From assembly GCA_021823425.1 (NCBI GenBank), contig JAKANX010000027.1, positions 1 through 11,625 on the forward strand: DNA of 11,625 nt, in the 5' to 3' direction. Positions within the stretch are counted from its first letter, which is position 1. Every line of letters begins with the position of its first letter. The translations under genes were made by a program, and so were the position numbers. The notes under the pieces were generated by a model. It searched no databases, was not told the origin of the DNA, and worked only from the letters and a program-made list of their open reading frames with translations. Source of the DNA: Microcaldota archaeon (GTDB lineage: Archaea > Micrarchaeota > Micrarchaeia > Anstonellales > Bilamarchaeaceae). Positions 1 through 6,304 of the stretch are shown here, piece by piece.

Positions 1-486
1 ATCAGTGGCGTTGAGGACGACCGTGTGCGCGCCGTCCGCCAGCCCCGGGAGGGTGGCGTTCGCGCACCCCGCGGCAGGGGCCGCGCCGTCAATTGAGTAG
101 GAGCAGGAGGCTACTCCGGACGGGTCTGAAACGGTGAAGTTGAGCTGCACCGCGCTGGAATTGTACGTGGCGTTCGCAGGGGACTGGATTGAGATTGACG
201 GGCCGGAAAGGTCCGCCGTGATGTTGAAGGCGGCTGACGTATTCGCGTTTCCCGCCAGGTCGTAGGCTGTTGCGGTGATGTTGTAGCTTCCTGCTGAAGG
301 GACAGCAAGGATGACAGAGTAGTTTCCTGATGCCGCGCTGACGGTGCTATTCACCGCGGCGCCCCCTGCAATTACGGATATGCTGGTGTAGTTGAGGTTG
401 GCATCGGAGACGGAAACGGTTACCGTGATTGAGGTTGAGCCGAGGATGCTGTTTGAGGCCGGCGAGGTTATGGAGACCATCGGAGG
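1..486 (-). repeat. Tandem Ig-like modules, copy A (shared with 2971-3513)
   Basis: Residues 485-646 of the first gene match residues about 610-790 of the propeller protein in order. Both have an S.ILgS..ITV..SV.D module with a VP..G.YNI core, then an ISI..P.N.TYNSS module with CSYS[IL]DGAA and GCAN[AT]TL. The match is clear at protein level. At DNA level short stretches agree, such as the segments around 86-110 and 3106-3130. I infer duplication or exchange of a two-domain cassette between the two surface genes that flank pyrH. Confidence 0.75.
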
Positions 487-1938
487 GACGACGTCTATTA
501 TTATTGTGCGGGCCGCGCTCGCAGCAGACTGGCTGCCGTTGTAGCAGGACACGGCCCAGGAATGGGTTCCGTCCGCAAGGGTTGCAGATGCCGTGCAGGA
601 AGAGTTGATTGCGCAGGAGACGGATGAGAGCGCGGCCCCGTCCACGGTGAGGTTGCACTGCGGAGGCGAGGTGAAATTGTAGGTAGTCCAGCTGAAGGAC
701 GGGGTTGGGCTGCCTGTCAGGGTGCCGTTCGCAGGGGAGTTCAGGGAAACTGATGCCTGCGGCAGGGCCGGGGGGATTACGAGCGGCAGGTAGTCCACGC
801 CCGAGCCTCCGGATATGCCGTAGGGCGCGTCGCCTATCCCGTCGCCGTTGAGGTCCGTGCCGTTGTATGTCGAATAGTAATTCCCGCCTATGTACGGCCC
901 GCCGATTATGTTCGTGCCTGCTGCCTTGGTGGTGTTCCAGAAAGAAGTTGTGGTGTTGTCGTAGGCGACGCCCTGGCCGGCGCTCGCGTTGAGGATGTTG
1001 TTGTAGAAGAGATTGTTGCCCGCGCCCCAGTCCAGTGAAACCTGGTAGCCGGAATTGTTGCAAAAGTTGGAGCCGCTAATCGTGGAATTTTCAGCCCTGA
1101 GCCAAAGCCCGTTGGCTGAATTGTTGCATGAGGTGACATTCGAGAGGGTCACGTTGACCCCCCCTGCGAAAATGCCAGTTTGGGTGCCGGAGAAGGTGGA
1201 ATTGTAGACCTGGTTGCCGACGTTGGAACTGATGGCCGTGAAGTATATGCCATACTGCGCCGCGCCTGCTATGGAAAGCCCTGAGTAGGTGTTGTTGCTG
1301 CCGCCGAACTGGTACACGCCGATGTAGCTGCTGTTTATGGACGTTATGTTCGAGAAGGTGTTGTTCATGCCCGAGATTATGAGCTGGCTCACGTTGTACA
1401 TATAGACGTTGCTGATGTTGCAGCCCGAGCTGTAAACCCTCATCTCGTTGGAATTGTAGAGCGCCGCGTTGGCGACCGTGTGACCTCCTCCCGAGGGAGG
1501 CGAGCCGAACATCCTTAGCGTCCCGCCGCTGTTATACGCGGTCACGTTGTCCACGGTCACGTTGGCGGAGTTGGCGAACACGGAGAAGCCGATGGTGGAA
1601 AGGTCGAGCGTGGTGTAGTTTAATATTTTGGCTCCCGCGCCCCCGCTCAGGTAGACGCCGGTATAATGGGAAACCACCACGCAGTTGGAAACGGTCGGGT
1701 TTTGCCTTCCCGTTGCGCTAATCGCGTAGGTGCTGGAAGTGTTCTGGCCGATTAGGGCGTAACCCGCGCAATCCAGGGTGATGTTGTCCGCGCCTATTGT
1801 AAGGCACGTGCCCGGGGACGATATGCTCTGGTTCAGCACGTAGGTCTCGCCCGCGGTGGAAAGGGTGCCGCACGAGGACACGTAGGCGAGCGCCGACGCG
1901 AGGGGGATGAGTAGGAGCAACAGCAGCGTTTTTCGCAT
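1..1938 (-). CDS. Secreted NosD-like beta-helix / Ig-like surface protein (C-terminus beyond window)
   Basis: This is the 5' part (646 codons, no stop) of a large exported protein. It starts with a basic-hydrophobic signal peptide, MRKTLLLLLLIPLASALA, and the mature part probably begins near residue 18-19. Residues about 19-386 form a parallel beta-helix of the NosD/CASH type: short Asn-rich turns (NNTFSN, NVTLSNVT, NNSGYQ), an opening CG...AGETYVLNQ...CLTI.ADNITLDC.GY pattern, and a closing DLNGDGIGDAPYG...DYLPL pattern typical of archaeal NosD-like proteins. Ig-like modules follow at about 393-483, 485-577 and 579 to the edge; the last holds CSYSIDG (612-618) paired with GC (624-625). I count about 38 N-x-S/T sequons, so heavy N-glycosylation at the cell surface is likely. 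ATG at 1938 is chosen because the signal peptide begins there and a TATA-like box lies about 25 bases upstream, which fits a leaderless mRNA. The ligand or role is unknown, and no catalytic motif is visible. Confidence 0.88.
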   Translation of the reverse strand, partial: MRKTLLLLLLIPLASALAYVSSCGTLSTAGETYVLNQSISSPGTCLTIGADNITLDCAGYALIGQNTSSTYAISATGRQNPTVSNCVVVSHYTGVYLSGGAGAKILNYTTLDLSTIGFSVFANSANVTVDNVTAYNSGGTLRMFGSPPSGGGHTVANAALYNSNEMRVYSSGCNISNVYMYNVSQLIISGMNNTFSNITSINSSYIGVYQFGGSNNTYSGLSIAGAAQYGIYFTAISSNVGNQVYNSTFSGTQTGIFAGGVNVTLSNVTSCNNSANGLWLRAENSTISGSNFCNNSGYQVSLDWGAGNNLFYNNILNASAGQGVAYDNTTTSFWNTTKAAGTNIIGGPYIGGNYYSTYNGTDLNGDGIGDAPYGISGGSGVDYLPLVIPPALPQASVSLNSPANGTLTGSPTPSFSWTTYNFTSPPQCNLTVDGAALSSVSCAINSSCTASATLADGTHSWAVSCYNGSQSAASAARTIIIDVVPPMVSITSPASNSILGSTSITVTVSVSDANLNYTSISVIAGGAAVNSTVSAASGNYSVILAVPSAGSYNITATAYDLAGNANTSAAFNITADLSGPSISIQSPANATYNSSAVQLNFTVSDPSGVASCSYSIDGAAPAAGCANATLPGLADGAHTVVLNATD

Positions 1939-1957
1939 GGTTTTTATAGGGAATTAA

Positions 1958-1968
1958 GATTTAAAAAA
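1958..1968. promoter_or_regulatory. Palindromic TTTAAA box, candidate bidirectional promoter
   Basis: The 59-base spacer between the divergent starts (1938 minus, 1998 plus) contains GATTTAAAAAA with a self-complementary TTTAAA at 1960-1965. On the minus strand its centre is about 25 bases upstream of the ATG at 1938, which would place transcription start at the start codon (leaderless). On the plus strand it predicts a start near 1987-1990 and a leader of about 10 bases for pyrH. An alternative minus-strand box, TATAAAAA just before the ATG, is too close to be used for this gene. The call rests on archaeal TATA spacing only. Confidence 0.6.
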
Positions 1969-1989
1969 GAGGCGAGAGAAGCAGGAAGC

Positions 1990-1994
1990 GTGAT
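1990..1994 (+). promoter_or_regulatory. Ribosome binding site of pyrH (GTGAT)
   Basis: GTGAT matches the 3' part of the archaeal Shine-Dalgarno sequence GGAGGTGAT and stands three bases before the ATG at 1998. It supports that start. The same GTGAT at a 3-4 base distance is seen before the DUF6159 gene and spt4. Confidence 0.5.
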
Positions 1995-1997
1995 GTT

Positions 1998-2681
1998 ATG
2001 GCTGACTGGATAGTTCTTTCGCTCGGAGGCGGCATAGTCAATCCCGAAGGGACCCCTGATTCGGAATTCGTGAAGAAACTGGCCAAGCTGCTCGCCGAGA
2101 GCAGGGCGAATTTCGGGATAGTGGTCGGAGGGGGAAGGGGCGCGAGGCTCTACGCGCAGGCTGCTCGCGAGCTGGGCGCGAACGAGTTCGAGGCGGACGA
2201 GATAGCGATTGTGAGCACGAGGCAGAACGCGATGCTGATTGCCGCGGCGCTCGCGGGAACCGCCTGCCCGAACGTTTTTTCCGACTTCCGGAGGGCCAGG
2301 GACGCCGCAGGCAAATACAGAATCGTGGTCATGGGCGGGACGATTCCGGGAATCACCACGGACACGGACGCGGCTCTGCTCGCCGAGGCGCTCCACGCGA
2401 AAAAGCTCATCAACATGAGCAACGTGGACGCGATTTACGACTCCGACCCCAAGGAGGACAGGAACGCGAAGAAGTACGCGACGATGAAGTATGACGAATT
2501 GATTGCGCTCGCCGCGAGGGGCGATGCGAGGAAGGCGGGCACGAACTTCGTTTTTGACCTCGTGGCTTGCAAGCTCATCGCGAGGAGCGGAATCGAGGGG
2601 CATTTTATAGACGGGCGCAAACTGGAAGAGCTTAAGAAGGCAATAAAGGGCAAACAGCATTCTGGCACGGTCGTGAAATAA
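1998..2681 (+). CDS. pyrH: UMP kinase, archaeal type
   Basis: This enzyme of the amino-acid-kinase fold phosphorylates UMP to UDP with ATP in the cytoplasm, the step feeding UTP, CTP and UDP-sugar synthesis. At 227 residues it has the usual length of archaeal UMP kinases. Visible motifs are the N-terminal LSLGGG (7-12) for phosphate binding, VVGGGRGAR (42-50), the TRQNA helix (74-78), MGGTIPGITTDTDAALLAE (112-130) for the UMP site, NMSNVDAIYDSDPKED (139-154) for the ATP side, FDLVACKLIARS (186-197) and the C-terminal SGTVV. Together they match the archaeal subfamily better than bacterial PyrH. It is transcribed divergently from the beta-helix gene and converges on the propeller gene with a one-base gap between stops, so there is no room for a dedicated terminator. 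No nucleotide-pathway genes adjoin it here. Confidence 0.95.
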   Translation: MADWIVLSLGGGIVNPEGTPDSEFVKKLAKLLAESRANFGIVVGGGRGARLYAQAARELGANEFEADEIAIVSTRQNAMLIAAALAGTACPNVFSDFRRARDAAGKYRIVVMGGTIPGITTDTDAALLAEALHAKKLINMSNVDAIYDSDPKEDRNAKKYATMKYDELIALAARGDARKAGTNFVFDLVACKLIARSGIEGHFIDGRKLEELKKAIKGKQHSGTVVK

Positions 2682-2682
2682 T

Positions 2683-5340
2683 TTAGCTGCACCGCGCGAC
2701 GAGCGGGAAGACTCCGTGCTCCACCATGCCGCCGATTAGCCCCTGCTTGTAGAAGAACCCGATTTGCAGGTGCGCCAGTTCCCCCTTTGCGCACAGAGCG
2801 CGCGGCACGCTCAGGCCCACGAGCCGCCTCTCCCCCGGCGAGAACAATATCGGCCCGGGCAGAACAAAAACCTCGCCGTCTATTGAAATTTTTTCCAGGG
2901 ACGTTTCCTGCGGGGCTGAATTCCTGAGCATCATGTTCACGGTGGTGTTCGCGGAAACATGGGGAGGCGCGGAATACACGGTGAAGGAAACTGGCGAGGA
3001 GGCTGCGTTTCCGGCCTCGTCGGAAACGAACAGGGAAACGGAGTGCCCTCCGGCCGGGACGCCCGCCAGCGTCGTGTTTGCGCAGCCCGGAAGCGGGACG
3101 TTTGCCGCGCCGTCCAATGAGTACGAGCACGCGAGCGCGCCTGCGCTGGAGGCGGTGAAGCTGAGCGGGACGTTGGATGAATTGTACGTATCGTTGAGCG
3201 GCGCCTCAATTGAAATCAAGGGGGGCGAGGACAGTACGGTGAGGTTGGATATGTCCGTGTAATTGTAGAAAAGCGCCCTGTCCTCGGCATTCACGATGAT
3301 GTTGTAATGGCCGTCGGCGGGCACCGAAACGGTTGCGGAATAGGTTCCGTTTTCGGTCGTGTTGAGCACGGTCGTGTTCACTAGGCCGCCGGTCGTGTTG
3401 TATACGGAAACGTACGTAAGGGAGAGGTCCAGGTCCGCGACGGAGAAGTTCACGGTTATCGCGCGGGACGCAAGGATGGAGCCGGAGGGCGGAGAGATTG
3501 CGTTAACCTCCGGAAGGGAAAACTCGACGGGCGCCATCGTTGAGGCTTCGCCCACGTTGCCCGCGGTGTCGTTCGCGTACACGCTCACGTTGTACACCCC
3601 GTCCAGCAGGAAGGGAGGCAGCGTGATGTTCTGGCAGCCGGGCAGGGAAACGCTTTGGCCCCCGTCAATTGAATACCAGCAGGAATCAAGCCCGGAGCCG
3701 CCATAGTCCGCAACCGAGTAGGTGAGGTTCCAGATGCCCGAGGTGGTGGAAGGGTCGTTCCTGCTGTCCATGTTCAGGTACGGCCGGGATATGTACGCTT
3801 CGGGCGCGTTCTTGTCTATGTCCACTTCAAGGCTCCTGCACGCCTCGTTGTTGGTCAGGGCCGCGTTGTCGCTGGAATAGAAGGTCACGTTGACGCTGTA
3901 TTGCTCGGTGAAGGAAGTCGCGGGCGGAAGCGCATGCCAGAAAAACCCGGTGCACGGGCCGGGGACCCCGTAATCGTCGCGCCAGTTTATCGTGTCGCAC
4001 ACCGCCTGGGTGTTGTTGTCCGTGCACGTGAGGGTTATTGCCACGTTCTGGTTCGTCCAGGTGCCGAACGCGTAGGGCTGCAAGTTGCCGGCCTTATATG
4101 CTTCCGCAAGCGTCACCGGAGGGGTGGTGTCAGGGCCCGGGGGGGCGCCCGCGGACACGTCCGCGAGGTAGGCGTCCGTGTGGCCGCCGGAAGTGTTCGT
4201 GTATCCGGCGACTATGTACGAGCCGTCCGGCGAGAGGGCGAGCGAGCGCGCCTCGCTGTCGTAGCCCGTGCCCAGCGGAAGGTCCCATAACCGGTTGCCC
4301 GAGGAATCCAGCTTCATTATGAACGCGTCCTTCCTCGCGCCCCCGCTGTAGGATTGCGAGTAGCCGGCGAGCATGAATCCGCCGTCAGGCGTGTTGATGA
4401 TTGCGTTTGCGGACTGGGAGTACGCGCCGCTTATCGTCGTGTTCCACAGGGGGCGGCCGTTCGCGTCGGCCTTGGCGACGAAAATGCTGGCCTTGCCCCC
4501 CGAATCGGCGGAGTAGCCTGCAATGGCGAAGCCCCCGTCCTGCGCCTCCACAACGGAATTGCCCTGCGCGTCGTAGGATGTCGGGTCGTAGGGATTGGCC
4601 CACTGCGCGTTGCCCGCGGAATCGGTCTTCATCAGGACCATCTCCGAGTGGGTGCCGCCGGCCATGGACTTGCTGTAGCCCGCGCTCGCGAAGCCCCCGC
4701 CGGAAGCGTTTATAATTGAATATATGGCGTCGTCGTAGGCGCCCCCGTTGGTCTGGTTCCACTGCATCACTCCAGAGGAATCGTATTTCACGAGCCACGC
4801 GTCGGAACTGTACGCGCCGCCGTACTTGTTCTCCACTATGGAGCCGCCCACCGCATAGCTGCCGTCAGGAAGCTGCACCGCGGAGAAGCCCTCGGTGTCG
4901 TAAGGGTATCCGTTGAGCGCCGGGCCGCCCCCGATCATGTTCCCCGAGGAATCCAGCCACGCCAAGGTTATGATTTTCTGCGCACCCCCGCTGGGGGATC
5001 TGGTGTACCCTGCGAGGGCGTAACCCCCGGCCTGCGTCCGCACCAGCGAACGGCCCACTTCGTCGTAGGCGCCGCCGAAGGACTTGTTCCATAGCACGTT
5101 GCCCGAGGAATCGGTTTTCACGAGCCAGTTGTCGGAGTATTGCGGGCTGTTGAGGCTGTAGGAGAATGTGGCGCCGGCGAAAGCGTAGCCGCCGTCCGGA
5201 ACTGCGACGACGGAGAACGCGTCCTCGCCGTAGGCGCCGCCGTAAGTCCGGTTCCACAGAACGCTCGCTGCCGCGGACTGGCAGGGCATGAGGGCCGCGA
5301 ATATTGCGGCAAGTAGAACGAGGCTGAACGTCCGCGGCAT
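2683..5340 (-). CDS. Secreted seven-repeat propeller / Ig-like surface protein
   Basis: This is an 885-residue exported protein of unknown function. Residues 1-25 are a signal peptide (MPRTFSLVLLAAIFAALMPC then QSAAA). Residues 26-398 hold seven repeats of about 50-57 residues, each of the form LWN.t.GG.Y.d...S...tpDGGy..AGYs...GG..da.l.K.DssGN, as in archaeal and bacterial WNKTFGG-type repeats. Seven copies fit a seven-bladed beta-propeller. Residues about 404-610 contain Ig-like domains, one with CWYSIDGG and PGC. Residues 610-790 are the two modules shared with the protein at the left edge. The C-terminal domain (about 800-885), with Cys850 and Cys884 and no membrane anchor, recalls C-terminal domains of archaeal class III signal peptide proteins, but this is only an impression. 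I count about 23 N-x-S/T sequons. ATG at 5340 is preferred over an upstream in-frame start at 5526 because the signal peptide begins there, the extra 62 residues are basic and low in structure, and the longer form would overlap the next gene. Confidence 0.9.
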   Translation of the reverse strand: MPRTFSLVLLAAIFAALMPCQSAAASVLWNRTYGGAYGEDAFSVVAVPDGGYAFAGATFSYSLNSPQYSDNWLVKTDSSGNVLWNKSFGGAYDEVGRSLVRTQAGGYALAGYTRSPSGGAQKIITLAWLDSSGNMIGGGPALNGYPYDTEGFSAVQLPDGSYAVGGSIVENKYGGAYSSDAWLVKYDSSGVMQWNQTNGGAYDDAIYSIINASGGGFASAGYSKSMAGGTHSEMVLMKTDSAGNAQWANPYDPTSYDAQGNSVVEAQDGGFAIAGYSADSGGKASIFVAKADANGRPLWNTTISGAYSQSANAIINTPDGGFMLAGYSQSYSGGARKDAFIMKLDSSGNRLWDLPLGTGYDSEARSLALSPDGSYIVAGYTNTSGGHTDAYLADVSAGAPPGPDTTPPVTLAEAYKAGNLQPYAFGTWTNQNVAITLTCTDNNTQAVCDTINWRDDYGVPGPCTGFFWHALPPATSFTEQYSVNVTFYSSDNAALTNNEACRSLEVDIDKNAPEAYISRPYLNMDSRNDPSTTSGIWNLTYSVADYGGSGLDSCWYSIDGGQSVSLPGCQNITLPPFLLDGVYNVSVYANDTAGNVGEASTMAPVEFSLPEVNAISPPSGSILASRAITVNFSVADLDLSLTYVSVYNTTGGLVNTTVLNTTENGTYSATVSVPADGHYNIIVNAEDRALFYNYTDISNLTVLSSPPLISIEAPLNDTYNSSNVPLSFTASSAGALACSYSLDGAANVPLPGCANTTLAGVPAGGHSVSLFVSDEAGNAASSPVSFTVYSAPPHVSANTTVNMMLRNSAPQETSLEKISIDGEVFVLPGPILFSPGERRLVGLSVPRALCAKGELAHLQIGFFYKQGLIGGMVEHGVFPLVARCS
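2971..3513 (-). repeat. Tandem Ig-like modules, copy B (shared with 1-486)
   Basis: This codes residues 610-790 of the propeller protein: a module with SILASRAITVNFSVAD and VPADGHYNI, then a module with ISIEAPLNDTYNSS, CSYSLDGAA and GCANTTL. The order and key residues match the last two Ig-like modules of the protein at 1-1938. A related but more distant single copy (CWYSIDGG ... LPGC.NITL) is coded at about 3556-3708. Confidence 0.75.
4147..5265 (-). repeat. Seven tandem propeller-type repeats
   Basis: Seven consecutive units begin at residues about 26, 81, 134, 191, 244, 296 and 349 of the surface protein. Conserved positions are the LW or QW at the unit start, GG.YD, the central DGG[YF]..AGY and the closing K.DSSGN turn. 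Unit 3 has lost the Trp (NMIGGG) and unit 7 ends in DVSAG rather than DSSGN. Short DNA words recur, such as CGAGGAATC for the DSSG turn at several places. The diverged sequence argues for old duplication rather than a recent expansion. Confidence 0.8.
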
Positions 5341-5358
5341 CGGAGATGTTAACAGGGC

Positions 5359-5370
5359 AATAAAATAAAA
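5359..5370 (-). promoter_or_regulatory. TATA-like box of the propeller gene
   Basis: On the minus strand the 40-base gap after the DUF6159 gene reads TTTTATTTTATT. Its centre is about 25 bases before the ATG at 5340, so transcription would begin at the start codon. No Shine-Dalgarno sequence precedes the ATG, which fits a leaderless mRNA. Read-through from the upstream gene is also possible. Confidence 0.5.
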
Positions 5371-5380
5371 GATTGCGCGT

Positions 5381-6244
5381 TCACTGGGCAGGGGGCTGCT
5401 GCGGAGCCTGCGCGGGCGCCCCTGCGAACGCGCCCTGTATGAGTTCCGGGCTGTACCCTCCGACTTTGCCATTCTTGGCGTAGAGGTAGAGCGCGGTAGT
5501 GAAAACGCCGTTGAGCGCGCCTTCAAACACGCTCACTATCGCCCAGTAGAGGACCGCGATTGCGAGCGCGCCTATTAGGGCGGGCCCTCCCATGAGGAAG
5601 CCGAGCACGACTATCGGGATTGCTAGCAGCTTTATCAACAGGAAGATTATCCCCATGGAAATCTGCCCGACGGCGTTTTCGCCCCAGGTCCTCTTCATTG
5701 TCTCGCCGGACCTCTTTATCGCGTCGAACACGCTGCCCTCCTCGAGCACGATTACCGGGACGACGAAGAATGTGAGTATTTCCCAGGCCGCGCCGAGCAG
5801 AGAGACAAACAGCCTGCCGACGATTGAAACGATGGGGTTCCTGGACCTGCGGAGCGAGGAGCTAATCGCCTGGAGGATGACGCCCACCGTGGCGGAAATC
5901 AGCGCCCAGAGCAAAATGCTTCCGATATGCTTGAAGGCGTTGTTTATGCCGTCCATGAACGTGGGGTCGCCGCCGTTGAGCCTGATGTTCGCGCACGTGA
6001 CCAGCGCGGCGTTGAAGAAGTACATCACGGAATTGGCGACGAAATAGAACGCGAACAGCACGGCGAAGAAAAGGATGTCGCTCTTGAAAAGCCCCGCCGC
6101 GAAAAACGGCACGAGGAAGGTGACGAGCACAAGCACGAGCGCTATGGAGGAGATTGCCGGAAAAAGGAGTATCTCCTTGTCCTTTCCTATCACCGAATAG
6201 CTCTCCTTGATGAGCTGGAAGCTCCGCCCTACGGATTCGAACAT
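5381..6244 (-). CDS. DUF6159-type multi-pass membrane protein
   Basis: This is a 287-residue integral membrane protein of unknown function. About six hydrophobic segments are visible, near residues 27-50, 56-80, 106-128, 138-168, 195-213 and 216-240. The conserved pattern of the DUF6159 family is readable: FFNAALVTCANIRLNGGDPT (76-95), the following WALISATVG (113-121), AAWEILTFFVVPVIVLE (152-168), then IKRSGETMKRTWGEN (176-190). The C-terminus is a short Ala/Pro/Gln-rich tail (AGAPAQAPQQPPAQ), probably disordered. The start at 6244 is supported by GTGAT three bases upstream and a TATA box at 6276-6284. It lies between the secD stop (60 bases away) and the propeller gene and appears to be its own transcription unit, perhaps with read-through from the operon. 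Family assignment is from pattern recall and no biochemical role can be given. Confidence 0.85.
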   Translation of the reverse strand: MFESVGRSFQLIKESYSVIGKDKEILLFPAISSIALVLVLVTFLVPFFAAGLFKSDILFFAVLFAFYFVANSVMYFFNAALVTCANIRLNGGDPTFMDGINNAFKHIGSILLWALISATVGVILQAISSSLRRSRNPIVSIVGRLFVSLLGAAWEILTFFVVPVIVLEEGSVFDAIKRSGETMKRTWGENAVGQISMGIIFLLIKLLAIPIVVLGFLMGGPALIGALAIAVLYWAIVSVFEGALNGVFTTALYLYAKNGKVGGYSPELIQGAFAGAPAQAPQQPPAQ

Positions 6245-6247
6245 GGG

Positions 6248-6252
6248 ATCAC
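6248..6252 (-). promoter_or_regulatory. Ribosome binding site of the DUF6159 gene (GTGAT)
   Basis: On the minus strand AGTGATCCC directly precedes the ATG at 6244. GTGAT matches the 3' part of GGAGGTGAT at a three-base distance, the same layout as pyrH, and so supports this start. Confidence 0.5.
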
Positions 6253-6275
6253 TGGATTAGGAATTGCACGATGCG

Positions 6276-6284
6276 CTTTTATAC
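6276..6284 (-). promoter_or_regulatory. TATA box of the DUF6159 gene
   Basis: The minus strand reads GTATAAAAG, the best consensus archaeal TATA box in the window, within the 60-base gap after secD. It predicts transcription start near 6255 and a leader of about 10 bases that contains the GTGAT site. Confidence 0.65.
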
Positions 6285-6304
6285 TTTTGCACGCGCGGTT
6301 TGCG

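Noticed and set aside
347..1139. Long open frames antisense or out of frame to the beta-helix gene
   Set aside because: They are Arg/Pro-rich translations of GC-rich DNA with no family motif; the minus-strand frame from 1938 is open throughout and has clear domains.
1944..3130. Minus-strand frames opposite pyrH and across its 3' end
   Set aside because: pyrH on the plus strand has all family motifs; these frames are Arg/Ala-rich shadows.
4147..5265. The tandem repeats as a CRISPR array or DNA satellite
   Set aside because: They are diverged coding repeats of about 150-170 bases that keep one reading frame, with no identical repeats or spacers.
3901..5312. Plus-strand and shifted frames over the propeller repeats
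   Set aside because: They have Arg-rich composition without motifs and are explained by the real minus-strand gene.
5341..5526. A 62-residue N-terminal extension of the propeller protein from an ATG at 5526
   Set aside because: It is basic and low-complexity, would overlap the DUF6159 gene, and would bury the signal peptide that begins at 5340.
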